Positions 53,947 through 63,615 of a stretch of DNA of 64,000 nucleotides are shown here, piece by piece. Location: positions 95,139 through 159,138 of the forward strand of contig JARBJD010000167.1 in the NCBI GenBank assembly GCA_033064195.1, read 5' to 3'. The notes below the pieces were generated by a model. That model saw nothing but the letters and a program-made list of their open reading frames with translations, had not been told where the DNA came from and did no database searches. Made by a program: the position numbers and the translations under genes. The number at the start of each line of letters is the position of its first letter. Position 1 is the first letter of the stretch. The DNA comes from Blattamonas nauphoetae. Its lineage: Eukaryota > Preaxostyla > Oxymonadida.

Positions 53947-55750
53947 AAAATCGCAAAACACTAATGTGCGTCACCAAAAATTATTTTTTGCGGAATTACC
54001 ATTCGTCTGTTCAGTCGACTGAAAATGAGTGAATTACCGGATTTCAAGGAAGATCGCGTTCGATATCTCCTTTTTTTGTTCAGGACTCTTCTGCACATTT
54101 TTTGTAACAAAACAGGTCCAAAGACAAACTACCAATAATTTACAACAGAAAAAACCAATTCTGTGTGAGAGCACTGGTATAAACTCCTCCATTGAAGAAA
54201 AAGACACGAAAAGTGCGGATTGACATATTCAATATTCTCGATATATTAGGTCCGTAACATTTGTTGAACGTGTCTAACAGAGACTCTCTGAGGGAAATAC
54301 TGAAGGACCATGGTGTTTGAGGCGAGGTAGTACAGATTGATGACGATTGAAAATGAGCATTCATTTTGGGTCTACAAGACCAGAAATGCATGAATAAAGA
54401 CATACCAGCGAGCGAAAACTATCGATAACATCCGATTGAACGATTTATGTGAGAGTTATCTCGTTGTGCTCATTGTTCCGGCGCACCTCAAAAAAATCCC
54501 GAGTATCTGAACGTGAGAAAGAAAGAAACGGTACAAACCATGTTGTGAGTGTGTAATCCACAGTTTGATGTCGGTTTCATCATTGATATATATATCGAAC
54601 AGAAGTCTGATGGGTGATTAGTCGCCTGAGCATCGGATCTGCGATAAAGTTCGCCAACATGAAGAAAAGACGAAATTCACACCTTGAACATGGAGAGAGC
54701 ACCTGTGACGGTGAGTAGAGGGTATTTGTCGATGAATATCAACGTACAGGCGCTGGAGTGACGGATGCGATTTTTGAAAAAGAATCACCCAGTTCGATTG
54801 ATCCAATGGACATCTATGCATGTCTCAAGGAGTGTAATGACATTTTCAAGCACACAGGAAATTGGCATCACCTCACTCTCACTCCACAATCCGTCACCAA
54901 ATTGACTCACACCCTCCTTTCTGACGATCCTTCCATGCGGCGTGTGGATCAACTCCATCTGTTGCAGCTCGTGGAGACGGTCACTGACAGAAGCATGATC
55001 AGACCTTTGAGATTGATCTCATCGATCTCAGCTTTTTCGATCTCAGAAAATAACTAGTGTTCAAATTCTCATAAAACTCGAAATATCGAAGTAAAAGACC
55101 CGCTATCCGTGTAGAATTTTGTTTATAAGCACTTTCATTGAAATCTCGAGATGAATCGTCCCACAATAATGCTTCATCCCGATCCGATTGAAGAACTGGA
55201 TGAATCACGCTTGTTTATCCAATAATTTATTAATTCCACCGCGACGGATCTCCTCTACCATTTCTCGACGATTATTTCTCTCTTTGAGTGATTTATTCTG
55301 CAGCTTACCATTCGTTGTTTAATTGTATATTAGTCTTCGAGATTTCTTCTCTTTATCACGATTTTCAGTCCTATTTAGACTTGGTTAATCTGTCCTTTCC
55401 AAAATTTATCTCTTTATTTCCATCTCTCTCAGATAATCTGTCAGTGACCAGTGAGATCTCAAATGACACTTCGAAGCCGCCTCTCGAATGACCCCAACTC
55501 GTTTCTGCGGACTCTCCTCGTATGTTGGGAATGCGCTGATTGCTGGTGCAGGCGAACAGATTCTGAAATCACCTCCAATTGTCCAGAAATGGTTTGCTCT
55601 TTTGGGTTCGTCGTTCTCAACGCGGCTGTCTTTGACTGTCCCATCGTCAACCGTTCTCTCTCCAAACAATTCCTGGTGTCCCTGAACAACACATTGTGAC
55701 CAGATTATCTTTCCCATTCTCAGTAGTATAGTAGACGATTTGGGAACCAG
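53947..55750. other. Decayed or fragmentary coding sequence
   Basis: A plus-strand frame at 54758-55057 (MDIYACLKECNDIFKHTGNW, LTPQSVTKLTHTLLSDDPSM, LHLLQLVETVTDRSM) looks like part of a helical-repeat protein. A second piece at 55450-55699 (LSNDPNSFLRTLLVCWECA...) is similar in DNA to 11850-11970 with a 2-nt deletion. Neither has a complete gene structure. Probably remnants. Confidence 0.35.
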
Positions 55751-57100
55751 ATTGAAATAGTCGTTGAAATCAGAAACGAAAAGTCAATTCCGATTGACCA
55801 TTTCTAAATCTTGTATTAAAAGGAATTTAGGCCATTTCAATGATGCCAATATTTGACCTAAATTCCAAAAATATGTCCAATATTTCGACCTCATTTTAAA
55901 CGTCAATTTTGAAGCAAATTTTTGTCATAATCCAAAAATGTTGTCACTTTTTTCGACGTTTTGTCACTTTTGAACTCGAACAAAGTGAATCCAACTTGAG
56001 AACCACTTCGAAAAAATCGAAAAAAATTCTAAAATGTCGGGGACGATGTGAGTCATCGATCAAAACAATCCCGATGAAAATCGGTTGAGAATTCGTGGAG
56101 CTACGTACCGAACAGTGGTCGAAAAAGTGACCAAAAAGTCGATTTTCAGAACTTGCTTAAAACTGCTGCTATATGGCTCAAATACACCTCAAACACCTTC
56201 TAAAATTACAAAATCGATTTCAGAAGGTGAAATTCGCGATAAAAAACACTTTTGGAATTTTTGGTTAGATCAAGGCCGGATCGGGATTTTTCTTGATCAA
56301 CCCACATTCCATTTTCGAGTTTCTCCGAATTTTAAAAAATGTATGCGCTTTCAGCACTTCACTTTTTAGGATCACTTTTGCCTCCTATTTGCGTTTTTAC
56401 ACTTCATTTCGCTCGGAGTCGCCTTTTGGTGACACTTTTCAACCTCACTTTTCACGTCATCTTTCACCACTTTTTCGTCAGTTTTCGTTTTTTACGTTAG
56501 ATTTTTCAAAATCTTCACATTTGCGTCCTTCCGACGCTTTTCCTAGGTTCCCGATCACCTCACCTTCATAGTCGTCTTTTTGAACGCACCTTTTTGCACC
56601 ACATTTTCACCAACTTTTCACTCATATCGATTTTTGCCCCGATTTTCTCACATCACATCTTCTTTCTCACCTTTCGAGGAGGGAGTACTGAATTTTCACG
56701 ACACTTTTGACGACTAGTTTTTCATAATGTTGGTTTTATGTGTTTTTCCATCATACCGTTTGTCTAAGCTTAAACAACTTCAACACCTTTCATCTCTCAT
56801 TTCACTTTCCACGTTTCACATTTCAGGTATTCAACTCTCCTCTTCATTCCCCTCATTTTACAACCCATTTTCAGTCATTCACACTTCACGAGCACATCAC
56901 AATACTTCATTTTTCGTCGACTTTTTCTCTTAATTAGACCAAATGAAGGTGAATGAAGCTAAAATGAAGTGGGCAAGTATGATAGTGAATGGTGAAATGG
57001 AAATAGTGAAAATGGTGGGAAAGTATTGAGTTTGATGAACATCTTCATCTAAATTTCACAAAACTAGAGTACTAAAATGTAAATGAAGTGAGAATGAAAC
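55751..57100. other. AT-rich stretch left of the palindrome array
   Basis: Base composition becomes clearly AT-richer from about 55.75 kb. The part 56340-56935 is full of CACTTTT/TTCACTT words on the plus strand. After about 56940 the complementary words (AAGTGAA, AATGAAG) dominate. No gene is supported. It may be the outer part of the virus-like element. Confidence 0.4.
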
Positions 57101-58512
57101 GATAAGGTGAAGTGACGTACCAGATCTGCACGATCTTGATCCTTTGCGTTCCGTTGGTACACCACTTCACCTTATGAACGGGTTCGTCAAAATTTCACAA
57201 ACAAAGAGAAAAAAAGTGAGTGAAGTGAAAAGTAAACGATAAAACAAAATCTCGTACCAGATCTGAACGATCATTGTTTTCGCATTTCGTTGGTACACCA
57301 CTTCACTTTATGAACGCGTTCGTCAAAAATGTTTCTAATTAGAGTAAAAGTGTGAAGTGAAACAATGTTAGCAATGATAAGGTGAAATGACGTACCAGAT
57401 CTCTCCAGTCATTGTTTTTCTCACTTCGTTGGTACACCACTTCACCTTATGAACGCGTTCATCAAAATTTCAGAAAACAAGAGGAAAAAACAATGATTGA
57501 AGTGAAAACTAAACGATAAAACACATTCATGTACCAGATCTCACCGATCATTTCAGATTGAATCTCGTTGGTACACCAGTGTGTTTTATGAAAGATTAGA
57601 GCAAAAATGTCAATAAAGAGATCAAAATTGTGAAGTGAAACAAGGTTTGAAGTGATAAAACACATTCATGTACCAGATCTTACAGTTCATTTTTATCTTG
57701 ACGATCAAACATTTTTAGTTCTGTGTTCCACTTTGTTTTGATCAAAAAAGAGAATTGAAATCAAATAGTTGTGAAATGGAACGATAAGGTGAAGTGGTGT
57801 ACCTGATCTGGATGATCACTTCAGATCGCGTTTTGTTGGTACACCGTTGTGTTTTAGAAAAAATGAAGAGCATAAATCGAAGAGTGGTGAAGTGTAAAAG
57901 GTGAAATGAAAGTCAAATCAAAGTAAAACAAAGTGGTGTACCAACGCATACAATTTTATCGATGAATCACGAAGTTTCTCGAAGAAAGATGAAGATCAAA
58001 ATTTTGTTCACGTCATTTTAAATTTTAATTTTGTAAAAAAGTGAGAGACAATGAGAAAAAACTGACAATGAAGTGAAAATGAGAGGATAAAGTGAAGTGT
58101 TGTACCAGAAAGAGAATGTCAAAAGTGAAGTGAAAATTCTGGTACGTCATTGTGTCTTATAAAGAGATAATACAAAAAGAGAGCAAACCTGTTTCAAATA
58201 TTCAGTGAACAGCACTTTCTGGTCATAAGACGCAATAGTGTACCTGAGTTTGATGATCACATAAATCGAGTACGAGAATGTGTTTTATGAAGAGATGAAT
58301 AAAAAGAATAACATACTTGTGATTTGTCGGTTGTGACACATTCTTTTAAGCGATAAAACACAACAGTGTACCTGATCTTCAGGTCCACTTTCGGTTCGAT
58401 CAGCGTTGGTACACAAATGTGTTTTATGAAAAATTAAGAACAAAAGAGAGCAAACCTTTCATGAAAAAGTCGGAAACGAAATTCCAGAAGATAAAACGAA
58501 GTAGTGTACCTG
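57101..58512. repeat. Array of about 11 palindromic units at about 138-bp spacing
   Basis: Units start near 57101, 57238, 57376, 57515, 57654, 57783, 57921, 58085, 58223, 58352 and 58489. A typical unit has a left arm such as ATAAGGTGAAGTG..GTACCA, a 35-45 nt loop beginning GATC, and a right arm TTGGTAC..CACTTCACCTTAT. In other units both arms change together (ATAAAACACA with TGTGTTTTAT). Units 2 and 6 pair one arm type with the other, and units 7 and 11 lack a clear right arm. No coding frame crosses it. Confidence 0.85.
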
Positions 58513-58768
58513 AACGAGAGAGACAGAAAAAAGTGAATGATCAAAGACAAGAAAGTGATGGCAAAAAAGAAAAGAGAACAAATGAGAAAGTAGAAAGAGA
58601 AACACACCTAAATCAAACAGTAAAGAGCAGCCAGGAACGAGAAGAAAGGATCATGTCCCATTGAAGGACTTTCTCTGATCAAACAAGACTGATCGAACCC
58701 ATCGATGTGAGGATCGAAGTCTCGGAAGATCACCAACGATAAAATCACGAATGAAAATTTATTTTTGA

Positions 58769-58787
58769 ATTTTTTAATTTGTATTAA
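58769..58787 (+). promoter_or_regulatory. AT-rich start-proximal motif 1 (putative element-specific promoter)
   Basis: TTTTTTAATTTGTATTAA directly abuts the ATG at 58788. An almost identical string abuts the ATG at 59221. Position and sequence conservation between otherwise unrelated genes point to a viral-type promoter with the transcript starting at or near the start codon. Confidence 0.6.
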
Positions 58788-59177
58788 ATGAATCCAACTG
58801 CGATGTACAAAGAAAGACGTCGAGTATGTTCAGAACAAGCATTAATTGAATCAATGAAAGAAGAGAACTGTTCACTAGTCTCTGGGTATGTCAGAAATAC
58901 TGTGCCGGTGACGTATGTTCATGAGGGAGTTGAATGGAGAATAAAACCAAAGTTGTGGAATCAAGGAAACCGACCACACATAGCAAAACGTCGGCACTAC
59001 ACTCAATCATTCGTCGAAAATGAACTGAAGAAATATAATTGTGAGCTCGTCGGTGAGTACACCAAAGTTCTGGTTCCATTCACATATCGAGAGATTGGCG
59101 GAAGTGAAGTGTTCAGAATTAGACTTGATTCCTGGCTAAAGGCAACGATAAAGCCTCATCAGAGAAAACAGAAATAA
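58788..59177 (+). CDS. Small virus-like protein with two repeats of an about 50-residue module
   Basis: A 129-residue protein. Two halves share a pattern: SMKEENCSLVSGYVRNTVPV...VEWRIKPKLW and ELKKYNCELVGEYTKVLVPF...VFRIRLDSW. This 'C-x-L-V-x-x-Y...V-x-x-x-Y...W' layout recalls the short DNA-binding repeats attached to homing endonucleases in large viruses, but the zinc-binding cysteines of those are absent. So the role, perhaps nucleic-acid binding, is only a guess. The protein is strongly basic at the C-terminus (KPHQRKQK). Codon usage and composition match the polymerase gene downstream and differ from the host genes. The start is fixed by the abutting promoter-like motif. Confidence 0.65.
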   Translation: MNPTAMYKERRRVCSEQALIESMKEENCSLVSGYVRNTVPVTYVHEGVEWRIKPKLWNQGNRPHIAKRRHYTQSFVENELKKYNCELVGEYTKVLVPFTYREIGGSEVFRIRLDSWLKATIKPHQRKQK

Positions 59178-59201
59178 ACGCTCAACTTTTTTTATTTTCG
59201 G

Positions 59202-59220
59202 ATTTTTTAATTTGTAGTAA
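59202..59220 (+). promoter_or_regulatory. AT-rich start-proximal motif 2
   Basis: ATTTTTTAATTTGTAGTAA, differing by one or two bases from the motif at 58769, and in the same position relative to the next ATG (59221). Confidence 0.6.
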
Positions 59221-59601
59221 ATGGCGGCGACACTGAAATTTGTCACAGACAGCATCACGAAAATAAGAGCACTATTTCCAAACACCACCTTTGAATTCAA
59301 GGATGAACATGGCTATGATCGAACATATAATCCAAACATTAGAAACTACCAACATCATCGTGCATATCTCCTGTCAATGCTCAAGAATCCAGATCTCCAT
59401 TTTGAAGGAGAGATAAGGAATATTACCAACTATCAGATTGATGATTTTATTCACAAACTGGAAGAGCACAACAACAATGCAATGATGAATGAAGAAGACA
59501 GCAAAGCAAGAATGCAAATCATGAAAGAAAATCCAAGAGTGAACAAAGATGAACTGAAAAAAGCAAGTGTTCAAAATGACGTGGAAACTGAAATCAATTG
59601 A
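59221..59601 (+). CDS. Small protein of unknown function, overlapping the polymerase ORF
   Basis: A 126-residue, highly charged protein (MAATLKFVTDSITKIRALFP, FEFKDEHGYDRTYNP, YQIDDFIHKLEEHNNNAMMN). No recognised domain. Its end overlaps the possible polymerase start (ATG 59576) by 26 nt in another frame. It has its own start-abutting promoter motif. It lies directly 5' of a protein-primed polymerase, where some elements place a terminal-protein or accessory gene, but nothing in the sequence proves that. Confidence 0.6.
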   Translation: MAATLKFVTDSITKIRALFPNTTFEFKDEHGYDRTYNPNIRNYQHHRAYLLSMLKNPDLHFEGEIRNITNYQIDDFIHKLEEHNNNAMMNEEDSKARMQIMKENPRVNKDELKKASVQNDVETEIN

Positions 59602-62600
59602 AGAGAAGCTGATGGATCATTGGATGAAGAATCTGTTAATCATTCAGAAGAAAAATGAACAAATGGAAAAGAGAGAAGTGCAGACATTTGAGGGATTTGA
59701 AGAATGCATATTATTAGCTGAACCACGAGACAAAGCAGCATTCAATTCTTGTCTCACGGATGCACGAAGGAAGTTCAAAAAGAATGAGGTCGAGAAGGTT
59801 GAAGACAATGGAAAACCATATCAGTTGTACTTCCACAATCATCTGAAGAATGTCGAGGAAATCACAACCTTCACTAAAGCAGTGTTCGACAAAGAGAAAG
59901 ATCATCCATTCAAGATTAGTATTGACTTTGGAAAGATCATCGAGAGAAAAGACAAAGATGAGACAACTTACAATGACTTCAGACCAGAATTGGAGAATAC
60001 ATCGAAGAGCTTCCCAACTGTGATCAGAAGTTCAGGCGACATCAATGAGTATTCAAAATATGCAATCAATCTAATCAAAGAATCTCAAGAGAGAACACTG
60101 ATGGATACGAAGACAATGTACATTGCATTCCACTCCATACTGGTTGCAGTCTATCGATTCCCAGTTGCAGGAAAAGCCAATGCAATTCTCACTGAACACA
60201 TCAAAACGAGGAATGTTCGATACATTGATTCTGAGTACAATATCTGCTTCTTTCAAGCGCTATCATTCCTCACACTTCCTGAAGTTCAAGGCAAGAAAAT
60301 ATCTATCAATATGAGGAACAGTGAAGCCTACAGATTGTTCGCACAATGGATGAATCTCACTCATCTCCAATCTCGACAATTGACCCCACATCTTCAGAAT
60401 TATCCTGGATTTGATATTGCATGTGACATTGAGAAAGCGATGATTCAATTCAACATCACAGTTCACATTTATGAATACGACGAAGACAAGAAACGATACT
60501 TCCTCAGTCAATCGTACATCAACGACAATGATGATGCAAGAGTTCTTCCCATTCTGATGATTCCACTGACGGCAACTCTCGTCCATGTGATGTTTATTGT
60601 GGATCCTGAGAAAATCACTGGATACAAACTCTGTCCATATTGTCAGTCTAGAGGATTCCAAGTGAAGAATAAAAACTACAGCAGAGATTTTGAGAAGCAT
60701 CTCAGAGAGTGCAAAGAACTTGATGGAAAACATGTGAAGAAGATCTCACTTGACAAGACACCAAGACCATACGTTCCACATATTCTCAACAATCGAACAT
60801 TTGAATTTCTGATGGCACACAAAAGACAAGACGAATTCAAACCAACACAATACTACATCACATACGATTTCGAAACCATGGAAGATCTCATTCTTGACAA
60901 TTTATTCTCTGATGACAACACACAACTGATCTCACACTTGAAGCCTCTCTCCGTTGCATCTGCAATCAAAACAAAATCAGGTGTGAAGTCAATCTACTTT
61001 GATCTTCGAGATGGAAAGGACTTTGTGAAGCAATGGATCAGAGAACTCTTCAGATATGCTGAGACAGTACGAGATGACAACTACTACGAAGACCTGGAAA
61101 TACCCTCACAAAATGAAGTCAGTGTGATTGGATTCAACAGTTCCAGATTCGACATCAATCTCATCTTTCGTGATCTCGTTGACAAGGATTGGAAAGTGGT
61201 GAGTTTCCTTGGATCCACAACGAAGTACAAACAAGTTCTGATCCGACATGAGAAGACACAACAGGTTCTTCGCTTTATTGACATGATGTCGTATACCGGA
61301 CCAATGACTTTGGATAGTGCAGTCAAAGCCTTTGGAGGAAATACAACACTCCAGAAATCATTCTTTGCATACGAGTCATTTGATTCATCAGACTACAACA
61401 CAGTGTTGAGCAAACAAGAACCATTCTCCAAATATGAATTCTATTCCAGTCTGAACAACAGTGAAATGTCCGACAGTGATTACAAATTGTACCTTGATGA
61501 TTGGAACAAACAAGGATTCAAGAACCGTTGGGAATATCTGAAATTCTACAACATCAGAGATGTCGAATGTATGATTGCACCTCTGGACAATCTGATTGAT
61601 CTGAACTTCCAATACAAAGTGGATATGTTGCACAATCTCTCATTGTCAGCCAACGCTTCTGCAATCAAATATGCGTGTGCCTACAAAGACTTTGATATCG
61701 ACGATGATTTCAATGGAGTGGATCAATCTGGAGAAATAAAAATCACCAAGCAATACTGGAAGTACAAAGTTGCATCGTACATCTATCAAGACCAGAAAGC
61801 TCATCGCAGTACTGATAAAAATGTCACTGAAGCAGACTATGAGTGGTTCGTTCAACAGTGCAAGAGAGTGTGCTATATCTGCAAGAGTCACTTCTCACAA
61901 GCAGTACGTCCAACACTGGATCGAATCGACAATTCGAAAGGACATTCAAAAGAGAACGTTAAGATCTGCTGTGATTACTGCAACACCTACAAGTCAGACC
62001 ATGATGAACATCTCACAAGATTGAGAATTCAACTGAAGAAGTACTGCATCTGGAAATCACTACCAATGACTCTGACACACGAGCAAACATATCACAAACT
62101 CAGAGCAGCTGTGACTGGTGGATTATCGAATGTTCAACATCGACAGAACATTAAAGACGTGACACCAATCAATCACTTCGCATATGAAGACGGAAGAGTT
62201 GTCTCCACTGATACAGAACATAAAATGACTCACGTCTGTGGTGTTGACTTTAATTCCCTCTATCCAAGTGCTTTCTCATCAATCAAGAACAAGAACAATC
62301 CATACACGAATCACAGAATGTACATGCCAGGACGATGCTTATTCACCGCAACAGGAGATAAAGAATGCCGTAAGATTATCGAAGACAAAAATCAGAAGAC
62401 ATTGTTCGTTGCAGAACTGAAAGGACACATCGACGAGAAGTACATAAATGATTTCATTAACTTCCCACCAATCTTCAGAAACATTGTGGTCAATACAACA
62501 GAAGAGAACATTGGAGAGAAGACATATTCACTGATGAAGAAGCATGGATTGAAGACTGATGACAAACAAAGAAAGCTGACCCAACTCTTGAGCACACACG

Positions 62601-63592
62601 ATCAGTATATGTTCTTTTCGACATACTATCTGTGGTTCCTCATCGACTATTGCCACTTCATTGTCGACGACATTAAGACTGTAATGGTATTCTCGAGACA
62701 TGCTGGATTCGAACCATTTGTGACCTCATTCATGAATGATAGAATAGAAGCAATGAAGGTTGGAAACAAAGGAAAAGAACAATTCTGTAAGACCAACCTG
62801 AATGGAAGTTACGGATATGATGGAATGAACACTGAGAAGTACAACTCAATCACAATCTGCAATGAGAAGAGAACATACTTGAAGCAAATGATGAAAGGAT
62901 TTGTAGCAACAAGAGAGATCAATGAGGACAACTACATCGTGATTGAAGACAGAGAGAAAGCATCGTGTAAAACTTGTCTGCAAGAAGCAGTATTCACACT
63001 CGACAATGCCAAGTTCTGGTATCTAAATTTCATCTACAACTTCATGTACAAATGTCTAGACATGAACAAGATTCACTTCTGTGAGGGAGACACAGACTCT
63101 GCATATTGGGCAATTAGTGGAGATCCGAATGCTGGAATCCATCAACAATTTGAACACGTGATTGCTGACAAAGAATTCTATGATGCTCACAAATATGAAT
63201 GGTTTCCCAATCCTGAAAAAGGAGTTGACGATGAGAAGAAGCTGTTGGGATTAGCAATTGAAAAGGAAGGTGAACAGATGATCTGTCTAGCTCCAAAGTG
63301 TTACTCGCTCGATGAGAAATGCAAGATCAAGGGAGTGTCTCTAAAGAAAACAAATATCACAAGTGACGATTATATGAAGTGTCTAAATGGAGAGAAAACT
63401 GTGACAACCACATTGAACTTCCAGACAAGAAGAATCGTGAGCGAAGAGAATACAAATGGATTTGAGATAGCGAAAATACAACAACAGAAACTCAGTCTCA
63501 GTGGAATTCATCTGAAGGCAATCGTACTTGAAAATGAATCGTGTCCTCCATTCATTCATGGACTGAAAGCAACTGATTATATTATAGAATAA
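59576..63592 (+). CDS. Protein-primed family B DNA polymerase (Polinton/Maverick-like) with embedded HNH module
   Basis: 1338 residues from ATG 59576; ATG 59612, just after the upstream stop, is an alternative. The N-terminal part has DSEYNICFFQALSFL and INVTVHIYEYDE-like text plus a zinc knuckle (LCPYCQSRG...FEKHLRECKE), an arrangement seen in Polinton polymerases. Exonuclease motifs: YITYDFETMED near 430, GFNSSRFD near 522, FYNIRDVE near 658. Polymerase motifs: GVDFNSLYPS near 889, LNGSYGYDG near 1075, GDTDSAYW near 1171, APKCYSLD near 1240. All catalytic acidic residues are present. Between Exo III and the first polymerase motif lies an HNH-nuclease-like block, CYICKSHF...LDRIDNSKGHSKENVKICCDYCN (about 766-805). 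It occupies the region where protein-primed polymerases carry TPR1. Such enzymes replicate linear DNA from a terminal protein. No introns, and composition unlike host genes. Confidence 0.92.
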   Translation: MTWKLKSIEEKLMDHWMKNLLIIQKKNEQMEKREVQTFEGFEECILLAEPRDKAAFNSCLTDARRKFKKNEVEKVEDNGKPYQLYFHNHLKNVEEITTFTKAVFDKEKDHPFKISIDFGKIIERKDKDETTYNDFRPELENTSKSFPTVIRSSGDINEYSKYAINLIKESQERTLMDTKTMYIAFHSILVAVYRFPVAGKANAILTEHIKTRNVRYIDSEYNICFFQALSFLTLPEVQGKKISINMRNSEAYRLFAQWMNLTHLQSRQLTPHLQNYPGFDIACDIEKAMIQFNITVHIYEYDEDKKRYFLSQSYINDNDDARVLPILMIPLTATLVHVMFIVDPEKITGYKLCPYCQSRGFQVKNKNYSRDFEKHLRECKELDGKHVKKISLDKTPRPYVPHILNNRTFEFLMAHKRQDEFKPTQYYITYDFETMEDLILDNLFSDDNTQLISHLKPLSVASAIKTKSGVKSIYFDLRDGKDFVKQWIRELFRYAETVRDDNYYEDLEIPSQNEVSVIGFNSSRFDINLIFRDLVDKDWKVVSFLGSTTKYKQVLIRHEKTQQVLRFIDMMSYTGPMTLDSAVKAFGGNTTLQKSFFAYESFDSSDYNTVLSKQEPFSKYEFYSSLNNSEMSDSDYKLYLDDWNKQGFKNRWEYLKFYNIRDVECMIAPLDNLIDLNFQYKVDMLHNLSLSANASAIKYACAYKDFDIDDDFNGVDQSGEIKITKQYWKYKVASYIYQDQKAHRSTDKNVTEADYEWFVQQCKRVCYICKSHFSQAVRPTLDRIDNSKGHSKENVKICCDYCNTYKSDHDEHLTRLRIQLKKYCIWKSLPMTLTHEQTYHKLRAAVTGGLSNVQHRQNIKDVTPINHFAYEDGRVVSTDTEHKMTHVCGVDFNSLYPSAFSSIKNKNNPYTNHRMYMPGRCLFTATGDKECRKIIEDKNQKTLFVAELKGHIDEKYINDFINFPPIFRNIVVNTTEENIGEKTYSLMKKHGLKTDDKQRKLTQLLSTHDQYMFFSTYYLWFLIDYCHFIVDDIKTVMVFSRHAGFEPFVTSFMNDRIEAMKVGNKGKEQFCKTNLNGSYGYDGMNTEKYNSITICNEKRTYLKQMMKGFVATREINEDNYIVIEDREKASCKTCLQEAVFTLDNAKFWYLNFIYNFMYKCLDMNKIHFCEGDTDSAYWAISGDPNAGIHQQFEHVIADKEFYDAHKYEWFPNPEKGVDDEKKLLGLAIEKEGEQMICLAPKCYSLDEKCKIKGVSLKKTNITSDDYMKCLNGEKTVTTTLNFQTRRIVSEENTNGFEIAKIQQQKLSLSGIHLKAIVLENESCPPFIHGLKATDYIIE

Positions 63593-63615
63593 ACACAAAC
63601 TTTATTTTTGTATAA
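63593..63615 (+). promoter_or_regulatory. AT-rich start-proximal motif 3 (weaker match)
   Basis: The sequence TTTATTTTTGTATAA abuts the ATG at 63616. It keeps the T-tract, TTTGTA-like core and TAA before ATG seen at 58769 and 59202, but is less similar. Confidence 0.35.

Noticed and set aside
57101-58512. CRISPR-like array
   Set aside because: Units are palindromic with variable arms and the spacers are related to each other. There is no cas gene and the setting is eukaryotic.
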